From the NCBI RefSeq assembly GCF_036569345.1, contig NZ_DATCQT010000025.1, positions 1 through 64,000 on the forward strand: 64,000 bases of DNA, read 5' to 3'. Each line of letters begins with the position of its first letter. Positions within the stretch are counted from its first letter, which is position 1. The notes beneath the pieces were generated by a model. The model searched no databases. It saw only the letters and a program-made list of their open reading frames with translations, and was not told where the DNA came from. Below are positions 34,105 to 42,071 of the stretch, piece by piece. The position numbers and the translations under genes were made by a program. This DNA comes from Clostridium_AD sp036569345 (GTDB lineage: Bacteria; Bacillota; Clostridia; Clostridiales; Clostridiaceae).

Positions 34105-35385
34105 TTATCTAGATATATATATATTTGTTGAAACTGAATCTGAAACATCGTTAAATACATCTAGCGCTTGGACTTGAAATTTATATGTTTCTCCAGCTTT
34201 TAAACCAGTTACTGTAAGGAAATTATTAATATTTGTTGAAATCCAAACACCATCTTTATAAACATTGTAACTTTTTATATCTATCTCAGTATTTTTGTTC
34301 CAACTCAAATTAACTGTTCCTAATGATGAATTAAATCCATTCAAGTTTATTGGTTTAGATGGTGGCGTTATTAAATCAAGTGACGGACACCAACTCTGAT
34401 CCATGTGTTCATATCCACCGATAATTGCAGATTGCGTAAATTGCCAGATATTCCAGCCTTTCCATCCACCAAAACTCATAGGCGTATCATCACTAAACTT
34501 CAAATAGCTATTAAATTCATAGTATTCAGCATTCCAAAGGGGTAAATTGTTTATTGTAATAATATCAGAATTAATATTCCAGTCATTAAAAAAAGACCTG
34601 TTTGTATATATCATTATAGTTCTACCTGTATATGATTTAAAATGGTCACAAAATACTTTAGCCCAATCAATTATTTGTTTTCCCGTAAGTCCGACATCAG
34701 TTTGACCAAGTGGAGGCTCTATATCTAAGACAGGAAGTAAGTCACCATATCCGCTTGCACCCGCTTTACTCATAAGACCTAATATATGATTTGCATATGC
34801 TTCGGCCTCAACACTCGCTTTGTTTAAATCGTAATCTAAATTAGACCAGTGTGGAATATAATAGAATCCTACTAAAAGACCAACAGATTTTATTCCTAGG
34901 GTATGTTTTTCTGCCATTACATCAGGGTTATATCCTTTATTTAATACACTATTTCCAGCCCTAACATACGCATATTCTATTCCATCTTTTTTAATTTTAT
35001 TCCAATCAAATTCAGATTCATAAAAAGAAACATCTGTACCTTTGACAAAGCCTGAATACTTATTAGCTTTTGACCAATAAACTACGCCAAGAGAAGTTGT
35101 AATACTTACTCGAGCGATATTACTATAACCAGAGAAAACTTTTCCGGCAGTATAAGATGTTACCTTATACTCATAAGTCTCACCAATTTTAATAAACGGA
35201 TCTACAAAAACTCGATTCTGGGTAGATCCTATAGGAATATTATTTCTTAAAATATAATATCCACTAACCTCAACATTGTCATATGCAGGTTCCCAAAATA
35301 GAACTACACTGATTAATGTATTTCGTTGCACTATTAGTTTTGTTGGAGCTCCTGGTGTGGCCCTATAATCCATTTTAAAATCCAA
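34105..35385 (-). CDS. GH25 lysozyme-like protein flanked by FN3 domains, no signal peptide
   Basis: The 426-residue protein has an FN3 domain (about 10-97), a GH25 muramidase domain (about 113-330) and a second FN3 domain (about 340-426). Catalytic residues are Asp118 (KGTDVSFYES) and Asp221/Glu223 in LPVLDIEPP; WNIWQFTQ closes the barrel. It would cleave the MurNAc-GlcNAc bond. There is no N-terminal signal peptide, so release may need lysis, a holin or a non-classical route, or the protein is a sporulation or phage-derived lysin. The start is TTG 9 nt after GGAGGT; an ATG four codons later is too far from that site. Confidence 0.85.
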   Translation of the reverse strand: MDFKMDYRATPGAPTKLIVQRNTLISVVLFWEPAYDNVEVSGYYILRNNIPIGSTQNRVFVDPFIKIGETYEYKVTSYTAGKVFSGYSNIARVSITTSLGVVYWSKANKYSGFVKGTDVSFYESEFDWNKIKKDGIEYAYVRAGNSVLNKGYNPDVMAEKHTLGIKSVGLLVGFYYIPHWSNLDYDLNKASVEAEAYANHILGLMSKAGASGYGDLLPVLDIEPPLGQTDVGLTGKQIIDWAKVFCDHFKSYTGRTIMIYTNRSFFNDWNINSDIITINNLPLWNAEYYEFNSYLKFSDDTPMSFGGWKGWNIWQFTQSAIIGGYEHMDQSWCPSLDLITPPSKPINLNGFNSSLGTVNLSWNKNTEIDIKSYNVYKDGVWISTNINNFLTVTGLKAGETYKFQVQALDVFNDVSDSVSTNIYISR

Positions 35386-35484
35386 ATTTAATTTACCTCC
35401 TTTTATTCACTCTTATAATTAATATATTCGTCTAATAATTTTATTGTGCATCATCTTTATTAAACATAATCTCCAATAAAAGAA

Positions 35485-35519
35485 AAAAATAAAACCAGGA
35501 GGGTGTATTCCTCCTGGCT
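35485..35519 (-). terminator. Terminator of the maltodextrin transport operon
   Basis: Stem CCAGGAGG (35495-35502) with CCTCCTGG (35510-35517), 7-nt loop, followed on the minus strand by TTTTATTTTTTTC. It lies 25 nt after the malG stop. Confidence 0.88.
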
Positions 35520-35542
35520 TACTATGTTTTTAATTTTATCTA

Positions 35543-36393
35543 CTAACCTTTAACTCCACCTACTGTTAACCCACCAACAAGATATTTGGATAAACAAATA
35601 AATAATATCATTACAGGTAAAGCTGTAATTAAAGCACCTGCGGAATATATACCCCATGCTGTTGAAAATTGTCCTTGCATACTTACAAGTCCAACTGGTA
35701 AAGTTATTTTTGCCGGATCATTTATTATGACACTAGCAACTATATACTCAGACCATGCTCCCATAAATGAGAATAATGCAGTTAAAGCAACAGCTGGTTT
35801 TGCAAGTGGTAATATTATTTGATAAAAGGATCTAAATGCTGAAGCACCATCTACATATGCACTCTCTTCAAGTGACTTAGGGATGGTATCATAAAAACCC
35901 TTCATCATCCAAATGTTAAAAGGAATTGAAGTAGACACGTAGACCACTGCCAATGCAAAATAACTATAGCCATCTGTAAATTAATTATCATTAAATATAA
36001 AGGTAACAAAGTCATAGCTAATGGAAACATCTGAGTAACTAAAATCAAGGTTAATCCCATTTTTCTTCCTCTAAATTTAAACCTTGAAAATGCATATCCA
36101 GCTGTAACAGAAACCATTACGCTAAAAACACAGGCGACTGTTGATACAATTAAGCTATGATAAAGCCAATTTAACATATCATATTGTATAAAAGCTTGCC
36201 TAAAATTTTCAAATGTTGAATTTTGTGGAATTATACTCAAAGATGTAGTAAACAATGCATCTGCTGGTCTTAAAGATATTGTTAATATATTTAAAATCGG
36301 ATATATTGAGCAAATACAAGCAACTATTAAAACAACATATATCAATATTATTTTGCCAGGAGAATCTGCTTTATTAAATTTTTTATTTTTCAT
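35543..36393 (-). pseudogene. malG: Maltodextrin ABC transporter permease MalG, frameshifted
   Basis: Two overlapping frames give the two halves of one MalG-type permease. The first (36393 to about 35975) runs from MKNKKFNKADSPGKI to TLLPLYLMIINL. The second resumes as DGYSYFALAVVYVSTSIPF and ends SKYLVGGLTVGGVKG, with the EAA loop EESAYVDGASAFRSFYQIILP intact. They join perfectly if one base is added near 35978-35982 (about TTTACAG to TTTAACAG, giving NLTDGYSY). Without it the first frame runs into 30 unrelated residues and stops. The join lacks a slippery heptamer, so programmed frameshifting is unlikely; it is either a real mutation or a sequencing error. Otherwise it completes the malE-malF operon, with GAGGTG before its ATG. 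Confidence 0.85.
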
Positions 36394-36403
36394 GTTTTCA
36401 CCT

Positions 36404-37333
36404 CTAATCTTCCGATTTCTGAGCTCTAATAAATACTGTACTAAATGCTAACAAAATTAGAAATATAATTACAGAAAGAGCTGCTGATTGACCATACCTG
36501 AAATATTGGAACGCTCTCTTAAATACCATAGTTATAAGAATTTGAGATTCATCTGAAGCCGCTCCACTAGTAATTATATATACTACATTAATCATATTAA
36601 ATGTCCAAACTGTTCCAAGTATTATTGCAGGAGTAAGTATTGGCTTTAAAAGTGGAAGCGTTATACTTCTGAATTTTTGAAAACTCGTTGCCCCATCAAG
36701 ATCCGCAGCTTCATATAACTCATCCGGAATACTTGAAAGTCCACCAAGTGCAATCATCATCATAAAAGGAATTCCAAGCCATATATTAGTTATAATACAA
36801 CCTAAAAAGGTCCAATTCGGATCTGATAACCATGGAATGGAGATTGCATGCCCAAATAATTTTGATAAAATAATATTAACAGAACCATATTCGACATTAT
36901 ACATACCTTTCCATGTAAGCGCAGCAATATATTGTGGTACTGCCCAAGGTAAAATAAGCAAAACTCTTATAAATGCTTTACCTGGTAATTTTCTATTTAA
37001 AATTATTGCAAGAAATAATCCAATTGAAACATGAAAAAATACATTAATAGCAGTCCATAATATTGTCCTTATTAAAGTAGAATAAAATAAACTATCAGAA
37101 AGTATATTTTTATAATTATCCAAGCCAACAAAAGGATAATTCTGACTTTTCAAATTTAACAAAGTTACATTTTTAAATGAAATTATAATTTCATAAATAA
37201 GTGGATAAGCTACAACAAATACTAAAACTATAACTGCTGGTGCTAAAAAAAAGAAAGGTGTAAGCTTGCCCTGTCCTATTCCAAAACTACCATTGCTTCG
37301 TTTCTTTTTTGTTTTCTTGACAGTTTCTAACAT
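36404..37333 (-). CDS. malF: Maltodextrin ABC transporter permease MalF
   Basis: The 309-residue inner-membrane permease has six to seven TM helices, a Lys-rich cytoplasmic N-terminus and the EAA loop EAADLDGATSFQKFRSITLPLLKP, which docks on the ATPase. LLILPWAVPQYIAALTWKGM is typical of sugar-transport MalF proteins. It pairs with MalG to move malto-oligosaccharides delivered by MalE. The ATPase is not in this operon; the msmK-type gene at 44493 probably supplies it. AAAGGAG precedes the ATG; malG starts 10 nt after the stop. Confidence 0.92.
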   Translation of the reverse strand: MLETVKKTKKKRSNGSFGIGQGKLTPFFFLAPAVIVLVFVVAYPLIYEIIISFKNVTLLNLKSQNYPFVGLDNYKNILSDSLFYSTLIRTILWTAINVFFHVSIGLFLAIILNRKLPGKAFIRVLLILPWAVPQYIAALTWKGMYNVEYGSVNIILSKLFGHAISIPWLSDPNWTFLGCIITNIWLGIPFMMMIALGGLSSIPDELYEAADLDGATSFQKFRSITLPLLKPILTPAIILGTVWTFNMINVVYIITSGAASDESQILITMVFKRAFQYFRYGQSAALSVIIFLILLAFSTVFIRAQKSED

Positions 37334-37355
37334 ATGAATGCTCCTTTCTTAAAGA

Positions 37356-37377
37356 AAAAGGGGATTTCTCCCCTTTT
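37356..37377 (-). terminator. Attenuator hairpin between malE and malF
   Basis: AAAAGGGG (37356-37363) and CCCCTTTT (37370-37377) with a 6-nt loop, followed by T-rich sequence on the minus strand. Such a hairpin after the binding-protein gene would let most transcripts stop there, giving excess MalE over the membrane subunits. Confidence 0.7.
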
Positions 37378-37388
37378 ATAAATTAATT

Positions 37389-38654
37389 TTATAGACCTAA
37401 AGCTTTTATTCCATCTTCAGCTTTCTTCTGCATAATCGCTCCTGCAGCTTCTGGCTTTGTTTTTCCTGATAATACATCTTGTTGAACTGGTTTAATAGCA
37501 TCCCATATAGCCCTCATTTGTGTAATAACTGGCATTGGTGTTGCTTTATCTAATTGATCTTTTTGCCCTGATATTAACGGATTTCCTGTAATTTTAGGAT
37601 CTTTTATAGCCTCAAGATTAGTTGGTATTTGTTGATGTGCATCAACCATCTGTAACTGTGCGTCCTTTGAATTTACAAACATAAGGAATTTCTTAACTGC
37701 ATCGATCTTATTAACATCCTTTACTCCTGCAGATACTGTATATCCTTTAACAGCTGAATATGGTGATGGAGATTTACCATTTATAGTAGGTATAGACATT
37801 ATACCTAAATCAATTCCAGCTTTCTTATAATCTGCAAAACCCCATGGTCCATTTATTATAAATGCAGCTTTTCCACCTTTAAATAGGTTGTCTGCTACTG
37901 TTGCATCAGATTCTTTAGCAATTAAACCTTCACTGTGAATTTTTTCCATGAAAGTCATCCACTGTGTAACAGCTGGTGTATTTAGTGTAGGTTTAGGTGA
38001 AGTTGCATTAACATCATCAAATACTTTACCACCAAAAGCTCCTAAGAAACCAATTGAGAAAAATGGTTCAACTTCATTAAATACTAAACCATATTGAACT
38101 TTTCCTTCTTTTTTAAGTTTTAATCCCATTGCTTCTAGTTCTTCAAAAGTTTTAGGAGGAGTTGGTACTAATTTTTTATTATAAGAAACTAAAAGTTCAT
38201 TACCATTTCTATCTGGAATCATATATTGTTTTCCTGTAAATTTACCACCCTCTAATGTTTGTGGATCTAACGTTTTTAGGAAGTCTGCTCCAACAATATT
38301 ATCTATTGGTTGTACTAAATTACCAGGAACAAATACTCCCAGGTTGTCATTAGGTGATAATACAATATCAGGACCTGTTGTACCAAGTGATGCTGTTGTA
38401 AAATTCTTTCTTAAATCTTCAGTTTCGTAATGTGTTCTCTTAACTGTTATGTTAGGGTTTGCAGTATGAAAGTCAGCTATTAGTTTATCCAATGTTTTTT
38501 GTGCAGTTGCATCATCTTGTTCCCAAAAAGTTATATTTACTGGCTTAGTCGAATCTACAGCTGGAGCAGCTTTTTTAGTACCACACCCTGCTAATGACCC
38601 TACAACTAAAGTTGATATCATTGCAATGGCCATTAATGTTTTGATTTTTTTCAT
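37389..38654 (-). CDS. malE: Maltodextrin-binding lipoprotein MalE
   Basis: The 421-residue extracellular solute-binding protein (family 1) has a lipoprotein signal with SLAGC (Cys 24). The mature part begins with VNITFWEQDDATAQKTLDKL, and has LVQPIDNIVGADFLKTLDP, AFIINGPWGFADYKKAGIDLG and IPTNLEAIKDP, all usual in maltose/maltodextrin receptors. It sits outside the membrane and hands sugar to MalFG. It is first in the transport operon. Its promoter, with MalR/CcpA-type operators, lies at 38740-38808. Confidence 0.93.
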   Translation of the reverse strand: MKKIKTLMAIAMISTLVVGSLAGCGTKKAAPAVDSTKPVNITFWEQDDATAQKTLDKLIADFHTANPNITVKRTHYETEDLRKNFTTASLGTTGPDIVLSPNDNLGVFVPGNLVQPIDNIVGADFLKTLDPQTLEGGKFTGKQYMIPDRNGNELLVSYNKKLVPTPPKTFEELEAMGLKLKKEGKVQYGLVFNEVEPFFSIGFLGAFGGKVFDDVNATSPKPTLNTPAVTQWMTFMEKIHSEGLIAKESDATVADNLFKGGKAAFIINGPWGFADYKKAGIDLGIMSIPTINGKSPSPYSAVKGYTVSAGVKDVNKIDAVKKFLMFVNSKDAQLQMVDAHQQIPTNLEAIKDPKITGNPLISGQKDQLDKATPMPVITQMRAIWDAIKPVQQDVLSGKTKPEAAGAIMQKKAEDGIKALGL

Positions 38655-38739
38655 TTTTTTTACCCCCCTAAAATTTGTGAAAATAAAGTTTATAAACTAC
38701 TTATATATTATTAAATAAGCAATTATTTAAAGATAACAT

Positions 38740-38808
38740 GAAAACGTTTTAATCATTATGCAACCGTTTGCCTAAATCTAGTCTACTATTAATATCTTTA
38801 TATGTCAA
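38740..38808 (-). promoter_or_regulatory. malE promoter with two LacI-family operators
   Basis: On the minus strand TTGACA (38803-38808), 17-nt spacer, TAGACT (38780-38785). The -35 lies inside the last codons of the amylase-family gene. Two palindromes follow the start site: GCAACCGTTTGC (38760-38771) and GAAAACGTTTTA (38740-38751). They are typical targets of LacI-family proteins such as the MalR encoded nearby, or CcpA. Binding would block transcription. Confidence 0.72.
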
Positions 38809-40099
38809 ACCATATTTCAAAAATAATAATTTTATTTTCAAGCATTAGTTTACCTTGATTAACACTAACCACTGTACCATCCACAATATTAGTATATTCA
38901 CCGTCAGTTACATTTATACTTATCTCTCCCTGATGTTTGCCTACGTTAAATATTCCTATAAGTTTTTTATTTTTCATTTTGTATGATGCTAAAATAACAT
39001 CTTTGTCCTCTATAGTGTAGATTTCATAAAAACCCTTTGCAATAATTTCTTTTTTCTTTATTTGACCAAGAGTTTTTAATAACTCTACAAAGTCTTCCTT
39101 TATGAAATTAAAATTTATTTTATCAATATCGAAAAGACTTGGCGTTGTAACTGCCTCCGCCTCCTGTCCTGCATTTAAAAGTGTGCATCCCTTTTCAAAA
39201 TATAAAAATCCAGTCCAAATTCTTAATGTTTCTTCATCAGGAATAAGCGCCTTTGATCTAAGTTGATCATGATTTTCTAAAAACCTTAACTTAACATAGT
39301 TATCTGGATATATTGTTTCTTGAAGCGCAACACGATCTATATATTGCTTTAATGAGTTGTGCCCACTAAAATACCCCAAGTATTCGCTATTTACATCATA
39401 ATCATAGGCAATATCAAAAGCTTGATATATTTCACTGTCAGATAGTCCTACAAAACCATTTTCTCTCATAACACGAATGAACTTAGGTTCTACACTTTCT
39501 GATAGCCATAAGATATTTTCTTTAATTTTAGCTATCTGTTCTCTTGCACTCATCCAAAATTCTAGCGGCACAAGTGATGCTACATCGCATCTAAAACCAT
39601 CCACCCCAAGACTTATCCAATATTTTAATGTTTCAATTTGATAGTCCCATAACTTTTTATTATTATAATCCAGGTCCACTATGTCCGTCCAATCTCCTAC
39701 CTTGTTTCCAAGGTTTCCATTTGCTTTTGTATAAAAAAATGGTCTATGATTTTCAACCAACCAGGAATCTGGCGAAGTATGATTGTAAACTACGTCTATT
39801 ATGCACTCCATCCCTAAGGAATGTATCTTATTGATCAAACTCTTAAAGTCCTCTAAACTGCCATACTCAGGATTTACTTCCCTATAGTTTTTAATTGCAT
39901 AAGGGCATCCAAGTTTTCCTTTTTTATTTTTAATTCCAATGGGGTGAATCGGCATTAACCATATAATATCAATACCTAAGCACTTTATTCTTTCTAAATC
40001 CTCTTCAACATCTTTGAAAGTTCCATTAATACCATGATTTCTCACAAATATAGAGTACATTACCTTATTTCTCAAAGAGACCTTTGTATTATTAGCCAT
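38798..40099 (-). CDS. Alpha-amylase family glycosidase (GH13)
   Basis: The 433-residue cytoplasmic enzyme (no signal) has the GH13 regions in order: DVVYNH (102-107), GFRCDVASL with nucleophile Asp172, the acid/base Glu201 in LWLSESVEP, and FLENHDQ with His277 and Asp278. The order and size are those of short maltodextrin-trimming enzymes (alpha-glucosidase, maltodextrin glucosidase or maltogenic amylase). It probably cleaves imported malto-oligosaccharides. GGAGG precedes the ATG. An operator-like GCAAACGTATGC sits at 40136-40147, and malE begins 143 nt downstream. The exact specificity is not readable. Confidence 0.9.
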   Translation of the reverse strand: MANNTKVSLRNKVMYSIFVRNHGINGTFKDVEEDLERIKCLGIDIIWLMPIHPIGIKNKKGKLGCPYAIKNYREVNPEYGSLEDFKSLINKIHSLGMECIIDVVYNHTSPDSWLVENHRPFFYTKANGNLGNKVGDWTDIVDLDYNNKKLWDYQIETLKYWISLGVDGFRCDVASLVPLEFWMSAREQIAKIKENILWLSESVEPKFIRVMRENGFVGLSDSEIYQAFDIAYDYDVNSEYLGYFSGHNSLKQYIDRVALQETIYPDNYVKLRFLENHDQLRSKALIPDEETLRIWTGFLYFEKGCTLLNAGQEAEAVTTPSLFDIDKINFNFIKEDFVELLKTLGQIKKKEIIAKGFYEIYTIEDKDVILASYKMKNKKLIGIFNVGKHQGEISINVTDGEYTNIVDGTVVSVNQGKLMLENKIIIFEIWFDI

Positions 40100-40135
40100 A
40101 AATAACCTCCATTTTCTAAATTATTGCCTTGTCGC

Positions 40136-40147
40136 GCAAACGTATGC
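40136..40147. promoter_or_regulatory. LacI-family operator upstream of the GH13 gene
   Basis: GCAAACGTATGC is a near-palindrome of the same GCAAACG type as the sites before malE and between malR and pgmB. It is 37 nt before the amylase ATG, where a repressor would block the gene. Confidence 0.6.
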
Positions 40148-40202
40148 ATAAGTTGATAAAAAAATATAATAAAAGATAATTTTTTCATATTTTATACTAA
40201 AT

Positions 40203-40232
40203 CCAAAAACCCTAATAATCTAGAGTTTTTGG
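40203..40232 (-). terminator. Hairpin overlapping the malR stop
   Basis: CCAAAAACCCTA (40203-40214) pairs with TAGAGTTTTTGG (40221-40232), one mismatch. The arm nearer the gene includes the regulator's last codons. The following T run is weak, so termination is probable but not certain. Confidence 0.6.
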
Positions 40233-41224
40233 GTTGATTCTCTTTCAACTAATTTTGTATCGATAATATAATTATTTATATTTTCCTTCTCATTTTCCAA
40301 TTTGTTTATTAATAGCTTAACTGCAAAATAACCTAATTCTTCAGAATTAATATCTACTGAAGATAACGATGGATTTCTGTAAGCTGCCTGTGGTGTGTTA
40401 TTAAACCCGACAATTGGAATATTATGATTAGACATTTCGCTTATGGCTTTTGATGCACCAAAGGCAATTAAATCATCTGTAGTTACAACTGCTGTAGGAT
40501 TAGATTTATTTAATATTTTTTTCATAGCATCATAACCACTTTTTTCTGTAAACTCTGCTTCTTGTATCATATTTCCATCTATTTTCTCACCAATGTTCTC
40601 CATAGCCCTTGTGTAACCTTCTAATCTGTTTATAGTTACATTAAGCATAGGTGGACCTCCTATAAATGCAATCTTTCTCTCACCCTTTTGTATAAGATAA
40701 TTAACAACACTGTACATTGCATGAAAGTTATCATTATCAACCCATAAAATCTCATCTGCATTTTCTGGTTTACCTATTACTACAAAAGGATAATCTGTTT
40801 CTTTTAAATAAGCGATGCATTTATCATCCTTTCTTACTGTTGGTAAAATAATTCCATCAACCCTTCCGCTATTCATCAGACTTGCTATATACTCTACTTC
40901 TTGGTCTTCATTATTACTGTAAGTATACATAATAAAATATCCTTTTTTTTGAGCATAATGACTAATTCCTCTCATTATTTGAATAAAAAAAGGATTAACA
41001 AATAGATCCTCATCATTGTTAGGCAGGATAAGTCCTATAGTTTTTGTTGTTTTACTAACTAGGCTCCTAGCTATTGCATTAGGATGATACTTCATTTCCT
41101 TCATTGCTTTGTATACCTTTTCTTTAGTTGCATCACTAATTCTAGGATTATCCGCAATTACTCTTGAAACTGTGGATGGTGATACATTTGCAATCTTTGC
41201 TACATCTTTAATAGTTACTGACAT
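40220..41224 (-). CDS. malR: LacI-family regulator of maltodextrin genes (MalR-like)
   Basis: The 334-residue product starts MSVTIKDVAKIANVSPSTVS. The N-terminal helix-turn-helix and the hinge NPRISDATKEKVYKAMKEMKYHPNAIARSLV are standard for LacI proteins, followed by a periplasmic-binding-protein-like effector domain (TIGLILPN, GGPPMLNVTINRLEGY, PTAVVTTDDLIAFG). GGGAAGTG precedes this ATG, and 37 upstream in-frame codons do not look coding. It is divergent from pgmB and upstream of the GH13 and transport genes. The four GCAAACG-type sites in the region are its likely targets. Confidence 0.9.
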   Translation of the reverse strand: MSVTIKDVAKIANVSPSTVSRVIADNPRISDATKEKVYKAMKEMKYHPNAIARSLVSKTTKTIGLILPNNDEDLFVNPFFIQIMRGISHYAQKKGYFIMYTYSNNEDQEVEYIASLMNSGRVDGIILPTVRKDDKCIAYLKETDYPFVVIGKPENADEILWVDNDNFHAMYSVVNYLIQKGERKIAFIGGPPMLNVTINRLEGYTRAMENIGEKIDGNMIQEAEFTEKSGYDAMKKILNKSNPTAVVTTDDLIAFGASKAISEMSNHNIPIVGFNNTPQAAYRNPSLSSVDINSEELGYFAVKLLINKLENEKENINNYIIDTKLVERESTQKL

Positions 41225-41321
41225 GTTATCTTCACTTCCCAATTGCTCAAAATATTCTATGCTCATTATATTATTAATCATAATAATAATCAAGAATAAA
41301 AAATAAACAAAATTATTTTGT

Positions 41322-41359
41322 GCAAACGCATTCACAAATGCATGATTTTATATTATTAT
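41322..41359 (+). promoter_or_regulatory. pgmB promoter and shared operator in the malR-pgmB divergent region
   Basis: GCAAACGCATTC (41322-41333), followed by CACAAATGCATG (41334-41345), is a GCAAACG-type operator. A TTCACA (41331-41336), 17-nt spacer, TATTAT (41354-41359) promoter leads to pgmB. One bound repressor would cover the -35 and could control both directions. Confidence 0.55.
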
Positions 41360-41398
41360 ATTGTTATAGATATTAAAGTAAACATGAAGGAGAAATAT

Positions 41399-42046
41399 AT
41401 GTACAACATAAAAGCAGTTATATTTGATTTAGATGGAGTATTAGTTGATACTGCTAAATATCATTATTTAGCATGGAATAGGTTAGCTCAAGAACTAAAT
41501 ATAAAGTTTTCTTTAAAAGATAATGAAAGGTTAAAAGGTGTAAGCAGAATGAAATCATTAGAAATCATATTAGAGATAGGTAATATTACAATAGATTCTA
41601 ATGTTAAACTTGAACTAGCTCAAAAAAAGAATGTTTGGTATGTAGAGTATATTTCTAAATTAACACCAGATGATATTTTACCTGGCGTAATAGATTTTTT
41701 AAAAAAACTCAAGACAAATGGTATAAAAATAGCATTAGGTTCTGCAAGTAAAAATACTATGCTAATTCTTGATAAGTTAAATTTAACGGATTATTTTGAT
41801 TGCATAATTGATGGCACAAAAGTGTCTAAAGCAAAACCTGATCCTGAAGTTTTCTTAAAGGGTGCTTTGGGACTTAATGTATTACCTAGTGAATGTGTTG
41901 TTTTTGAAGATGCAGAAGCTGGCGTTGAAGCTGCCCTCAATGCAGGAATGTACTGCATTGGAATAGGTTCTAAAGATACATTAAAAAAAGCTCATTTAGT
42001 TTTCTCAGGATTTTCTAATATGATTTTCGATAAGTTAGAACTATAA
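41399..42046 (+). CDS. pgmB: Beta-phosphoglucomutase
   Basis: The 215-residue HAD-superfamily enzyme has the nucleophile and acid in FDLDGVLVDTA (Asp10, Asp12), the substrate loop LKGVSRMKSLEIILE, GSASKNT (motif II), Lys in KAKPDPEVFLKGA and the FEDAEAGVEAALNAGM Mg-binding loop. It converts beta-D-glucose 1-phosphate to glucose 6-phosphate through a bisphosphate intermediate. Its substrate is produced by the maltose phosphorylase encoded 25 nt downstream. GAAGGAG lies 6 nt before this ATG; upstream in-frame codons are rejected. Confidence 0.95.
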   Translation: MYNIKAVIFDLDGVLVDTAKYHYLAWNRLAQELNIKFSLKDNERLKGVSRMKSLEIILEIGNITIDSNVKLELAQKKNVWYVEYISKLTPDDILPGVIDFLKKLKTNGIKIALGSASKNTMLILDKLNLTDYFDCIIDGTKVSKAKPDPEVFLKGALGLNVLPSECVVFEDAEAGVEAALNAGMYCIGIGSKDTLKKAHLVFSGFSNMIFDKLEL

Positions 42047-42071
42047 GGAGCAAGACGTAGGGGGGATTTTA

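Noticed and set aside
35970..35990. Programmed -1 frameshifting in malG
   Set aside because: There is no X-XXY-YYZ slippery heptamer, no downstream Shine-Dalgarno-like or stem stimulator, and permeases are not known to use it.
35543..36393. Two separate permease genes
   Set aside because: Neither half is a complete permease and they join seamlessly as one MalG with one added base; they are recorded as one frameshifted gene.
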